From the NCBI GenBank assembly GCA_947561395.2, contig OX387182.1, positions 37,193,949 through 37,257,948 on the forward strand: a DNA stretch of 64,000 bases. The letters run 5' to 3'. This DNA is from Buxus sempervirens (lineage: Eukaryota; Streptophyta; Magnoliopsida; Buxales; Buxaceae). Positions within the stretch are counted from its first letter, which is position 1; every line of letters begins with the position of its first letter. Shown piece by piece: positions 11,901 through 24,349 of the stretch. A program made the position numbers and the translations under genes. The notes beneath the pieces were generated by a model. It made no database searches and was not told the DNA's origin. It saw nothing but the letters and a program-made list of their open reading frames with translations.

Positions 11901-14215
11901 CAACCGAGGCTAAATCTCAAATGTACAATGAGCAAAGACGATGAACAAATTTATAATTCCCATCCCATCTAAGATGTTGGACAACATCATGGTTTTGATC
12001 TCGGACTCTTTAAGAATTGACCATTATCAAAGAATCCCTCGTTAACGGAACTTCTACTTCCTCCTCCCCTTACCATCTTCTCCCTCTCCATATCCCTCTC
12101 TTCCAGAAATTATTTGTGCCAATAGGGAAGATATAATGGAAATGGAGTTTCCCATGACAAATAAAATCAATGAAAAAAACAAAAACAAAATGGAAACAAA
12201 AAAAGAAAAGAAAAGAAACTTACCAAGGTTGGGGCCTCCAATTTGCCCTAGCTTTATTGAGTTTCCTTCATGTAGATATGGGGGTTTGGAGCTCCTTCAA
12301 GCATAGATTGTTTGTTGGGGGCGATGGAGAGAGTGTGCAAGGGGGTCTTGATTTTAAAGATAAATGGTAGAAAACTGAGTTTTGCGCCCATTCAAGGAAG
12401 ATGACGAATTGGGTTTTTTTAAGGAAAGGGCATTTTTTGAAAACCTAATGGAGGACAATTTTGATAATAAATGCACAGTAAGGGTACTGTGGTACAAAAC
12501 AGTAAAATATTACTCATTTTAAAATAAACTGACAATGTATCACTATTTTCTAATTACCAATAATTAGGTGACTAAATCTGAACTATTTTCAAAATAAAAC
12601 GGTTAGCACCTTTTAGCCAAACTAAAAATTATCATTGGATCTCACTAAAAAAAATGGTTTTTAGATTTCCAAAAAAATAAAATAAAATACCATTTCGTTG
12701 ACTCAAACAAAACCAAAATCTCTAAAATTTAAAAAATTAAAAATAACTATGAAATTAGGTCATGGAAAAGTGGGTGAAATTTAGGACCATTTCTAAAAAA
12801 ATATAAGAAATTTGGATATTTCATACAAATAAATCATCTTTTTTATTTTCTAAATTTCTTATTATTTTTATCTATAAAATGAGATTCCTTATTGAATGTA
12901 TGCATACCTATAAACATTAAAATTTACAAACAAAAAAAAATAGCAATAAGTAAGGTTTTCATTAATGTTATGAGATAATGCTAAAGCCAAAAAACCTACT
13001 AATCACAATATTTATATAATAAAATTTAGGAAGTCCAACCTATGGGATTATTAAAAAAAAAATACAATAAATAAACAAACCATTATTTCTTGTTTTTCTT
13101 TAATTTTAGTGGGCTGAAATTCTAATTATGTGTCTGAGTGTATGTTCGTGCATGCGTACCCATGTACACACATGCATGCCATGTGGGTGTGTATATGTAT
13201 GTGTGTGTGTGTGTGTGATTTAGTTTAAGGATCCAATTCAAGATATGATGGTAGTTCAAAACATCAAAGTTGCTTTGAGTTCAAACATTTTCCATGGAAG
13301 GTGTGAAAGATATTGGTTTTGTGCATCACAATCAACATTTGCTTATGAATCCTTCATTAATGAGATTTCCAAATTTTTGTATTAAAAATAACAAAAAGAA
13401 AGAGAAGAGAAATAACCTGCAAGCACGAGAACCAATAGAAGGCTAAAGGCAGCTGAAAATAGACTCTAGCGATACTCCATTAATACAGAGAGGGACAGAG
13501 ATAAAGAAAAAGAGAATTCAGAATACAAGAGAGTAGCCATAAACATTGCTTATATAATAACTCCAGCTATTATATATATATATATACCCCCACACACAAA
13601 CAAAGCATAAAACATTACTTTATATTTTCTTCATAAGGCATCTATATGGATATTCCATACATTTTCTTTTTTTAAAATTTCTTAGCTAGAGCATCGTCAT
13701 TAAATCTCTTATTTTTATTTCCTTCAATAAGTCAACCCTTTTTTTTTTGGTTTCAATCACATGTCTCTCTTTGTACCATTGCACCAAATAATTGTGATTC
13801 ATATTATCATTTCAGAGTATGTTTACAAAAAATATTATTTATCCACAACTTTGTATAGAATACTACCACACCTTTTTATTGAAGTTTTCATCCCCTAATG
13901 TTTTTAGCGCCCTGCATCTTTCAATGCTGCGATCATTTCCTTACTTGTTCTTGTTTATTTCTTTGTATTGATCCATAAAAAAAGTGTAGCACAATTTTTG
14001 TCCATGCATTCCTTATAATCAGATGAGATTGACTTTGGGATCATAAAAGAAAATCTAAAGCGGATAAATTGGCAGGCTGGCAACATATTCTATACCTTTT
14101 CAGCTCACATCAATTATGCATTTTTTTAATGGTATCTCAACATGTGCGAAAGAATAAATTATTGCATATGTATAAGGCCAAAGGAATGCTAAACTTAGCC
14201 TTATAGATTAGTAAT
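8955..14215. repeat. Segmental duplication, copy 1 (no gene recognised)
   Basis: Direct-orientation counterpart of 18277-23545. Matching anchors include 8955~18277, 9900~19780, 10200~20410, 11030~21300, 12120~22495 and 13745~22985, with long near-identical runs between indels. Copy 1 has about 1.2 kb (12560-13740) with no match in copy 2. I find no convincing protein-coding gene. A 125-base GC-richer island (10800-10925) and a minus-strand GTAAGT donor-like site (12217-12226) are conserved in both copies. Small (TA)n and (GT)n tracts lie at 9681 and 13199. Confidence 0.85.
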
Positions 14216-14717
14216 ATAATAACCTTTTTTACTAAAACAAAAGGGTTAAATTATACTTAAACCCCCTGAAAAGGAAAACGATGCATTTACACACCCTGAC
14301 ATTTGAAAAAGGGCACTAACACCTCCTGACATTTGAAGAAATATCGTAGTACCCCTGTCGTTAACTGGAACTTAAATACTATTAAAATTTGGTCTAAAAT
14401 GACCAAAATAACCTCGATGAGATATATTCCATGTCATAGCATTCCTTCTCAATTTTTCTCTTTCCTTTTTTTCCCAAGGATTAGACACATTACATGTCAT
14501 ATTAGAACTCCCTTTAGACAACTTTTGGGCTTAATTGAGGTTATTTTGGTCATTTTAAACCACATTTAACATTGTTGAAGTTCTAGTTAATTGCAGGGGT
14601 TCTACTTGCATATTTCTTCAAATTTCAAGGGGTGTTAGTGCCCTTTTTCAAATGTCAAGGGGGTATAAGTGCACCTTTCCAAAATGTCAAGTGGTGTAAC
14701 TGTTGAAAACCCATTTT
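14216..14717. mobile_element. Fold-back MITE with 9-bp TSD (Mutator-like)
   Basis: About 500 bases whose two ends form long inverted arms: left arm about 14250-14415, right arm about 14535-14700 (shared core GACATTTGAAAAAGGGCAC, then ATGACCAAAATAACCTC). Direct repeats ATTAGTAAT at 14207-14215 and 14718-14726 give a 9-bp duplication, the size made by Mutator-like transposases. No transposase is encoded. Copy 2 of the segmental duplication keeps only the left edge (about 23467-23545). Confidence 0.7.
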
Positions 14718-14726
14718 ATTAGTAAT

Positions 14727-16340
14727 GGATGAGAGGGGAGGAAGGGATGGAGCTAAAGACCTTGATATTTAAAACCCATTTAATTGTTTGTTGATTAAAA
14801 CTATTGATATTAAAAGTATGATGAAACCAATAGATTAATATGGTTTGGAAATGTAAAGTAGAGACCTAGGGAGGCAGTGGTGAGAAAGTGCGAGAGAGGA
14901 CCAAAATGTAAAAAAACATTATAGTCAACGGATCAAACTCATGAGGGTCTTATCTAGCTTCTTCTTTTCCCTTTGTTTTTTACCCGGCAAGAAGACCAAC
15001 CATTTGGGCGTCTATTCAAAGACCAAAATCCAAGGGCGAAGACCTCTTAAGGTGATGTCTAACGCCATTTGGGCGTCCGTGCAATATTTGGATGCTCACG
15101 ATATATATGCATATATACATATATATACATAAATAGCTTAATGTGAATTTTTATGAGTATGATTCATTTGTTCGAATAATATAAAATAAATTAATTGATT
15201 ATTCGAAATTGAAATAATTGTCTACTGACCATTGTAGCTCACTCATTATTTTATTGTTTTAGGTAGTATAACTTCTTCTTTTTTTACCTCACTATGTGCA
15301 TTATTTAGCGTATCAGGTATAATGGAAGTTATCATGGTATATTATTTCACTTGCATGACTTGTTGTTTCTCATAGTGATCCTTTAGATAGGAAGACACTT
15401 GAGATAATTTGGACATGATATTAGCCATGATTCTCAATATGTATTTATCCATATAATTTGCTGTTAACATGTAAAGGGGATGTCACAGCTTTATACTAAT
15501 TAATAATTATATTCTATATGATTATTTTGCATTCATTTAAAAAAAATAAAATAAAGAGGCCTTAGCAGAATTAAAAAGGAGAAAAGAGGTATATAAATAT
15601 TTTAAACAGCTATGTGGACGTTAGGGGCTACATAGAATGGTTTTGCATGCCCATAAATGCTAGTTTGTGTGAATTTGGACCTTACCAAGCAATGCACAGG
15701 CTCATGCTTGTAGGGCTGCATGCGGACACACACCCTATCATGCTGGTGATCTGCTACAATATAGCTTGACAAGGAAGGATTTCAGGAACCGAGCATGCTA
15801 GCATTGCATAATTGATAACCCTAACCTTTATTTCTAAACAGGCCACAACAATGAACATCATTTTCTTTTAACGTCAAAAGGGATATCCTATTTTGCTTTA
15901 AGTATTAAAGAACCATATTTTGATTATCTGTGAAAAGGTAGACAAGATACTATGATTTGACCTTATATGGTTTGAAAAATCCAACATAGATATTTATTAT
16001 GTGTTATTTTTATTGATGGGATCAATAGAGAGGAAGAAACAAAATAAAGTATGGAAATGATCGCTACACTGAGAGACGCGGGGTGCTAAAAACAATCATG
16101 AGCGAAAGTTTCAAGAAAAAAGGTTTGGTGGTATTCTAGATAAAGTTGCGGCAAAATAAAGAGATGAATGAAAATATAATTTTATTTAGAATAAAAGTTG
16201 ACAAGCGGTTAGGATTGAAACAAAAATTGATTGACTTGTTAAAAGAAACAAAAATAAGATGTTCAGTGACAATGCTATTTATTTTCTAGCTAAGAAATTG
16301 TTTTAAAACAAAAAAGAAAATCTATGAAAAATCCATGTTG
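14727..16340. other. AT-rich intergenic DNA upstream of the defensin-like gene
   Basis: No gene, RNA or recognisable element. A TA/CA-rich stretch occurs near 15100-15132. Confidence 0.5.
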
Positions 16341-16347
16341 GAACTAC

Positions 16348-16356
16348 TATATAAGC
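16348..16356 (+). promoter_or_regulatory. TATA box of the defensin-like gene
   Basis: CTATATAAG lies 64 bases before the start codon, followed by a (CT)n-rich 5' leader at 16388-16418. This is a common arrangement in short plant genes. Confidence 0.65.
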
Positions 16357-16419
16357 AATGTTCAGAGCAACTCTCTTGCATTCCAAACTCTCTTTCTCTC
16401 TCCCTCTCTCTCTCTCTCA

Positions 16420-17051
16420 ATGGAGTATCGCCAGCGTCTACTTTCTGTTGTCTTAATCCTTCTATTACCTCTTGTGCCTACAGGTTATTTCTCTTCTCTT
16501 GTTCTTTGCCATCTTCAATACAAAACTTTTGGCAATTCCATTGTAGATGAATTTACAAATAAATGTTTATAGTAGTATATAAAAATAGTATCTTTGACCT
16601 TCCATGAAAAATGTTTGAAGGGAAAGCAGCATCACTTTTTTATACCATGCCCATATGAAATCAGATTCTTAAAACTAAATCATAAATACATACATAAAAA
16701 TATATATATGTATGTATGTATATGCATACGTATACGTTTATTTATATGTGCATGTGTGTGTATAGATATATATATATATACATAAACAACTCATGATAAA
16801 CAATTAATTTTCAGTTTTTTTTCTCTCATGTGATAAAAGAGATGGCACAGACCAGGGGTAAAAGATTGAGAACAATGGTTGCTCCATATAACAAGAGAGT
16901 GCTACACAATAACTGGAGTTCTAATGAACAATGCGCTGACGATTGCCACAAAGTGCGCTATGAAGGTGGCTATTGTCGAGGTCTAGATCATACCCAATGC
17001 TATTGCGAAGGTAAACAAAGAAGGCCAAACAGAAGAAACACCCATGGCTAA
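16420..17051 (+). CDS. Defensin-like secreted cysteine-rich peptide (two exons)
   Basis: Plant defensin-family peptide, predicted secreted. Exon 1 is 16420-16483 and exon 2 is 16840-17051; the 356-base intron has GT at 16484 and AG at 16838-16839, phase 1. Product is 91 aa. Residues 2-21 form a signal peptide (RLLSVVLILLLPLVP). The intron falls in the conserved 'T-E-M' segment at the end of the signal peptide, as in most plant defensins. The mature part has NEQCADDC (C53-x3-C57), the gamma-core GGYCRG (C67) and QCYC (C75-x-C77), corresponding to C3-C7 of the family. C1 is replaced by Met34 (RTM for RTC), C2 is missing, and the tail ends EGKQRRPNRRNTHG without C8. The basic, Arg-rich tail is unusual. 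It could be a diverged functional peptide or an early pseudogene, though both exons are open and splice sites are intact. Confidence 0.78.
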
Positions 17052-17107
17052 ATCTATCTATACTGGTGAATGAATTGTAATTCTCTAGTACTTTGATGTC
17101 TCATCAG

Positions 17108-17113
17108 AATAAA
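17108..17113 (+). terminator. Poly(A) signal of the defensin-like gene
   Basis: AATAAA (then AATAAAG) lies 57 bases after the stop codon, suitable as a cleavage/polyadenylation signal. Confidence 0.5.
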
Positions 17114-17119
17114 ATAAAG

Positions 17120-18276
17120 GTACATCAACCTGGTATGATATTAATCTCGCATGTGTAGTTCTTTGAGCATTTCCTTCTTGTTTGTCTATGTTCCTTCTCT
17201 CTCTCTCTCTCTCTCCCCCTGGAGACATGGTTTTAGTGTCACATGTAATAATGATTTAGCAAGTTGAGACTTCCCACGTGGATAATAATTTTACCAAATA
17301 TTAAAATCATACTTTAAATTTCATGTGATCATCTTTACCAAAATCTTTGTAATAAATTTTTCTTTCTTACCAATAAAATTTGTATCCAAGCAATGTTAGT
17401 TTAAGGGATTCGAACATAGGGTAAAAAATTTGATTGGTTCTCTTTGTTATACCTCTTTTGGATGAAAATATCTTTCTTGACTTTAGGGTGAATTAATAAA
17501 ATTTTTCAGTTAGATCATGATTGAAAGTCCACTGTCATTGAATCAAAGCCCTTTCAAATGGTTTAAAGATTCAAGGGAATTCCGTAGCGCAACCAATCAA
17601 TTTATGATAGTAGTGGAGTGCAACAAAAATTTACTACCTTCATCTTAACCTCCATTACTCTCCCTCAAGCAAAGGAGTATGAGAGAGAGATTCCCAAGCT
17701 TGATATGCAGCTTGAAAGGGATTTCCACTAAAAGTTTTTTTTTTTTTCTAAAATATCTATTAGTTGATATGATAAAGCTACAAAGCTTGCACATGAGAGC
17801 CAAGTGATAATTTCTCAAAACTAAAATGGTAATCAATTTTGAGGTGTCTAGTAGGACCACGAAGTACATGGTTATTAATCATGTAAAGAGCACTCATTCA
17901 ATCCATAAAGCAAAAACCGCTCGTTTTGGTTGTCCATTTTTTTTTTCTTGTGTGTAGTAAAATTACCATTTTATTTGAATGCTTTTATATTCAAATGTCA
18001 ATAATTTTCCAAAAAATTATGACATTCTCAAAACTTATATCAGTAAAATGTCATTTGTGAAAGTTATAATGGCCCAAAATTTTCCCTAGGAAGGTTATTA
18101 TGAAAAAAAAATTCCAATCATATTATTAAGGCCACTTAATCTACAAATAATTAATGAGGTCCACCCATGCACATCTAGGGTCCTTGAATTTTCTATATTC
18201 AAAGATTACATATTCATATGCTAGAAAGATGCTAAATATGAAGTCAAACGTGAAATTGAACACACCAGGAAGTGCT
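17120..18276. other. Intergenic DNA between the defensin-like gene and duplication copy 2
   Basis: No gene seen. (CT)n tract at 17194-17215. AT-rich, with scattered homopolymers. Confidence 0.5.
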
Positions 18277-21180
18277 ATGGTAATAACAAGATGAGAAATT
18301 AGCAAATGTACCTTTCAAAATAACCAATCATTTAAGACAAAGATGGGAGATACCAAAACAAAATACTCCCCACATTGGGTCAAATGTTTCCAAAACATAC
18401 CACAGTTGGTAACAATTTGATTTCCTAAGAAACAAATAAATGCAAAAGTATATATAAATTCGTAAGATTGAGCTTTGTGAAAATATAAATGATTAACTTG
18501 GCAGCCAAAATGGATAGCTTCATTAGTGAACTTTTGTTTTGTTTTGGGCTTATGCTTAGTGGTCTTATTGCCACTATGCGGCAGTTGGCCACTCCCGTAA
18601 AAGTAGTGCATGATTATTCCAGTATTTTCCAATTAATGTACCACAATTTGATCAGCTGCAAAAAAAACTTGTGATCCTAGTGAATGGATCAACTTTGCCT
18701 AGCTAAATCAAAGCTAGTGAACCTCAACCTAATGCCAAATCAATCTACTGAGTTGGAGTGGGATTCTTGTCAATCCAATCTAAATGGAATTTCTAAGAAA
18801 AATGTCGATAGAAAAGTTCCCCCCCAAAAAAAGGAAAAAGGTTTTATATAAAATATCCCACAGTTAAAAGTACTTAACAGTAAGGTTAAATCCATACATG
18901 AGTTATTTACTTAAGGTTACATTTACGTACAAGAAGAATGCAAGTAACTTTTATGCCTAAAATGCTAGCTACTTAACAAAATGTGAGAAGACATGTTTTC
19001 TCAGTATCCGAAAGCAACCTAAAGAATCATAAACTTTTAGGAAAAAAAAAGGTTATATTGCTTTTAGGTTGCATCATTCTTTATATAATATTTAGCAAAT
19101 ATAGAAAAATAAATACAATTTAAGAGCATTGATACAAAATTCAGCCCAGCCCAACCAAAACTTGCCTTTGAATTAAAAAAAGCCAAATGATTGGACCAAA
19201 ACCAAACAAAAATATATTAATAACTTTGAGTTTAAACTTATACAGCGTTAGGAAAATGTTTAGCATTTTTCTATCCAAATTAAAAATTAGCATTGAATAT
19301 CACCCTAACAATTTTATATTTAAAAAAAAAATTATTAACATTTCCTTAGCACACCTCAGTGTCATTCTGTTTTGAGTCTAAACTATATATGGTGGTGTGC
19401 ACACTCTAGCACATTGGTAAAGAAAATAAAAAATAAAAAACAAAGTAAAAGCAAAAAAGATATATGGAAAATATAAAATGAAAAGAAGAAACTTGAACAA
19501 AGAATTGTTTCAAATATATATGTGTGTGTGTGTGTGTGTGTCTAGTTACATTAACAACCTTAGCTTGTACTCTTTCTACACCAAATCGGTTAATTAGTTA
19601 AGGATATTATATATATATATATATATATATATTATCAACTATTAATTAGTTAAGGATGTTAAAAATGACTTCAAAATAAGCAGATAACATATTTTGGTTG
19701 ATTATAAAAAGTTAAAATGCTTATGTGGGAAAACTTTCGAAGGGACCTTCTCACTCTGTATTTATTATAGATGGGGAGAAGTAACCTACATCAAAGATTA
19801 AGAGTTAAACTACACCACAAGAGTAGAGTAGCGACTAACTTATTTGGTCATGGCAAAAGCTAACTTTTCTATTTATTTTTTGAGGGAGAAGGAAGCCTTT
19901 AAATCATTTTTCAGATTTCTTTCAAAGAATTTTTTGCCAGATTCAATCAAACATTATCCAACCATAGTACCTCCAACGATAATGGCAGTAACGACTATTG
20001 ATCTATATTATCTTCCATCATCCAAAAGTAATCTTAGGTAGCATTTGTTTAGGATTTTAACTATGATTCTAGCCATAATCAAATTAAATTCTAGAGGTAT
20101 TTAAAGAATCTATTTTAAAATTAACCTTAAAATCATAGTCAACATTCAAGCCGATTTGAAATTCTTCTTAAGATTTTCAGCGAGGATTATGACATATGGA
20201 TGAGAAAGGAGGATAAGAACTTTTTGTTAAATGAGTTCATGTATGATCCTAAAAATTTAACTTGATACTGATGAAGGTTTACTCAATTTCAGTATGTATA
20301 TGATACTTGAATAGAAGAAATAGAACATGAGACGGGTGATGATGAATTTAAAGATTAAATAAGAAAGTATGATTGGTTAAACTAATTTAATAAGTTTAAT
20401 TGATCTATTAACACTGAAACATATTTGGTTTTTTGTAGAATGGGAATTCTAAAGAATTCAATCATTTTTATGTTTGAGAAGAATCTGCATAGAGCCAAAC
20501 AAAAATAAGAGAGTGAGTATGCAGATTCTAGTGCAACGCATATTCAGCAACTAAATTTCAACTGTCTATACATACCAAGTAGGAAAATTTTACTATCAAA
20601 ATGACGATATAAAGGAAGAGTTTTACTAAAGTACAGGGAAAGAAAATAATAGAGTGGGAATCAAAGTCCAAATCTTTCATCTGATCTCCATTCTCTTTTT
20701 ATATTAATTTTAATTTCCCAAAAATCTTTTTAGGACTTACTAATTAGATACATAGTAAATTTAAGTCAAGATCTTTAATCTTTTCCTAAAAACCTTCAAG
20801 ATTGATTACTAAATGATTTAAGAGAATCCAAGAACATTAACAATATACTTTTACTTACTAAAGATCCAGGTAGGAAGGACTCTCCTTCCGCTCAATCTGG
20901 CTTTGGTTGTGTGTGAATGCTTGTAAAACCCCTCCTTGCCCCTTGATCTTTGTAATTCCCTCAAACTAGTAGAACTCTCCTTCTTTTGTTTTATTTATTT
21001 AATTTGCTATGGACTTAGGCCCCCAAGGCCTAGTCCCCCTGGATCAGTAGCCACCAAGACTTGAAGAGGGTGGCTGCAGTTCATTTGCCACCAGGTTAAA
21101 TCCTAGACCCTGAGGGAAGAATGCCTAATTTGATCATCATCATCATCAAAGGCCTAATTAGATCCCAAAAAAATAAAAAA

Positions 21181-21184
<4 letters not shown>

Positions 21185-21229
<45 letters not shown>
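21185..21229. repeat. (TA)n microsatellite
   Basis: About 22 TA/AT units inside duplication copy 2. Copy 1 lacks it at the matching place (near 10932), so it expanded after duplication or was lost there. Confidence 0.9.
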
Positions 21230-21233
<4 letters not shown>

Positions 21234-23326
21234 CACAAATCGCTATTATTGTGATAATTTACACACAGGGGATATACTCATATGGCTAGGTTAATCCTCA
21301 CAAATGTTAGATTAAACTGGAGGATTATCTTACTCAAGTTGATCCATCAAACTCTCACACCATGTATGAGCCATACCAATAAGATATCATTGCACTATGA
21401 TGCCATAGATGATAAGACAAAAATGTTATTGGGATGACACTACTTTGTTATAGAATGCGATAGTGGTTGGGCCTATAGAATATATGCTACCAAAAGACTA
21501 AATATGAGAAATAGGTTTGTCAGAATAGTTGCACATCCGTACTAGAATCACTACTAACCATATTATTTCATCAGTTTGAGATTAATGCTTGAAAAAAAAT
21601 GATTGGAATACAAGAAAAGGATTAAGGACTGAATATTACCAGATCAACTTTCATCACAATCAAAATCCCCAATCCTAAAATAACTAATTTGGATGCAAAA
21701 AAAAAAGAAAGACAGGACATAATATTAACAGCTTACGTCAATGCTAGACAACAAGTGACTGAATGTTCTTTTTGCCTCTTGTTCAATAAAGTTCACCTAC
21801 AGGACAAGGATTGTGTTAATTTGAGATGCACATCAAACCCCAAAACGTAAAACAAAATCCAAAGAAGACAACAATGTCAAGAATTCTAGAGGCCCTTATA
21901 AAAGAATCCTATAAGTGCAACAGACTAATTCAAGGGGTATGTTCAACACGCAAAAACTACTTATGAGAATTACGTAATTATCTACTTTAACACAAAAATT
22001 CCCAAGGTTGCTTATTTACCATATTATTTCTAACCACTAAACGGAAATCCAAAACATTCAACACCTTAAAATTTCTAAAAATCAAATATTCTTCTCAAAA
22101 CCATATAGGTAACAACTTTATGTCAAATCTGATCCACAGCGATGATGAGAAATAAGTAGGGAGAGTTCAAAATCTGAGAACTAGTGCGAGAAAATGAGAG
22201 CAAACCACATAACTAAAGTAGAGCAGAAGTATTTCATGTTGAAAAGGGGATCACTTCAATCAAGGCTAAATCTCAAATGTCCAATGAGCAAAGATGATGA
22301 ACAAATTTATAATTCCCATCCCATCTAAGATGTTGGACAATATCATGGTTTTGATCTCAGACTCTTTAAGAATTGACAATTATCAAAGAATCCCTCATTA
22401 ACGGAACTTCTACTTCCTCCCCCCTTACCATCTTCTCGATATATCCCTCTTCCTCCCCAGATCCCTATCTCTCATAAACTATTTGTGCAATAGGGAAGAT
22501 ATAATGGAAATGGAGTTTCCTATGACTGATAACAACAATGAGAAAACGAAAAAAGAAAATGGAAAAAAAAGGAAAAGAGACTTACCAGAGTTTCCATCAT
22601 GTAGATATGGGGGTTTGGAGCTCCTTGAAGCATCGATGGTTTGTTCGGGGAGATGGAGAGAGTGCGAGGGGGTATTGATTTTAGAGAACGGTAGAAAACC
22701 TACTGGGGAAATGTGGATGCACAGCATCCGTGGGATGCTCCACGTGGCACATCCCATGAATTGGATTTTTGAAAACTGTCGAAGGGCAATCTCGATAATA
22801 GATGCATAGCAAGGGTATTGTGGTACAAATCAGTAAAATATTACCCATTTTAAAATAAATAGGAAAAGTATCACTATTTTCTTATCACGTAATCAACAAC
22901 TTTTATTCGAAATAATATTCTATTCTTATCCATTAATTGAACGGGAAATATTTTTTTTTAAAAATTCATTTTCAATCTAAACTTTACATGTCTCTCTTTT
23001 CGTATCACTGCACCAAATAATTGTGGCTCATGTGGTCATTTCAGAGTATGCTTATAAAAATTATTATTTGGCAACAACTTTGTATAGAATATTATCAAAC
23101 CTTTTTCTTGAAATTTTCATCCCTAATTGTTTTTTGTGCGTGCATTTTTTAATGTTGCAATCATTTCCTTGCTTTCTCTTGTTTATTCCTTTGTATTGAT
23201 CCATAAAAAAAAACACATACTACCTGTCCATGTGTGATTTTTATAATCAGATGAGATTGACATTAGGATCACAAAAGAAAGATTGAGTGGATATATTAGC
23301 AACATATTCTAAACCTTTTGGGCTCA

Positions 23327-23400
23327 CATCAATTATGCACTTTTTTAATGGTATTTCATTTCAACTCACATCAATTATGCACTTTTTTAATGGTATTTCA
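23327..23400 (+). repeat. Short tandem duplication specific to copy 2
   Basis: CTCACATCAATTATGCACTT and the following TTTTAATGGTATTTCA are repeated head to tail; the matching region in copy 1 (14103-14140) has a single unit. Confidence 0.85.
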
Positions 23401-23545
23401 ACAAGTGGGAAAGAATACATTATTGCAGATGTACAAGGCCAAGGGAATGCTAGACTTTGCAATGTAGATTAGTAATATAATTACCCTTTTTTAAATAAAA
23501 AAATGGTAAAATTATACTTAAACCCCTCGACATTGGAAAAAGATG

Positions 23546-24345
23546 CACTTACACCCACTGATGCATTTTAAAAAAATTGAGACACCTTTAACAATTGTAC
23601 TCTTTTATAAATAAATCTTCACAATGATGTAAAAGGGCTGTTTTGGAAAGTTTCACATTATGCTTGGCGTGATTCCCAGGTGGTCACCTCACATTATATA
23701 TAGTATGATAAAGAGTTTCAGTTCACATTTTGAATCTATAAAACTGGGTACACTCAACCTAAATGGGATATGTATGGATCAGTTTATTTGGAGCATTATG
23801 CTGCTTGCTTATACAACGGTGTAGGAATGGACATGCCGTGTAGGCTTGTACTACTTTCAAGTTAAAAAGAGGGGGTGTCAAATACGTAAGCTATAATTTC
23901 TATTTTGTTTCAAAATCTATTACAATACAAGTTATGAAATGTTTAGATAAATCATTTTTTTACTCTAAAGAGACTTAAATCAAGTTCATGACTTAATCCA
24001 ATGGTTATTATATAAGGGGCGATTCTAGATTTTGGATTATAATCAAGATTTTAAAAATCCAGATTATAAAAATCCCGACCACCATCACCGTGAATATGGG
24101 TCGTAAGCAAATGCTTGAAGAAGACTTGGTCTTCTGTTGTGGAAGAAATTCTTGAAGAAGACCGAAGAGGAAGGAGAGATAGGTTGCAAGAGTGGTGCTC
24201 ATTCGAAAATCCTTATAATCAAGATTTTGGGTTTTATTCTTTTAAGAGCCAAAATCTATAGAAGCCTATAAAAAATGGATTTTGGATTTTGGCCAGTTTT
24301 TAACTTCTTATTAAAAAATCTAACTTTAAAAAACCCTTCGAAACA
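23546..24345. other. AT-rich intergenic DNA
   Basis: No gene. From about 24016 to 24310 there are several diverged copies of 'GATTATAATCAAGATTTT' and 'AAATCCAGATTATAAAAATCC' in both orientations, suggesting a decayed MITE; limits and TSD are not clear. Confidence 0.4.
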
Positions 24346-24349
24346 GGTT

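Larger units (their letters stand above)
18277..23545. repeat. Segmental duplication, copy 2 (no gene recognised)
   Basis: Direct counterpart of 8955-14215 (see copy 1), offset by about 9.3-10.4 kb. It preserves the site ATGGTAATAACAAG (18277), into which an LTR-C copy is inserted in copy 1. It holds (GT)n at 19521, (TA)n at 19609 and 21185, a GC-richer island at 21010-21130, and a minus-strand splice-donor-like CTCTG|GTAAGT at 22583-22592 preceded by a short open segment. Nothing is recognisable as a known gene. Confidence 0.85.

Noticed and set aside
16594..16785. Small open frame between the defensin-like exons
   Set aside because: It lies inside the intron and its C-terminal part is TA/CA simple sequence.
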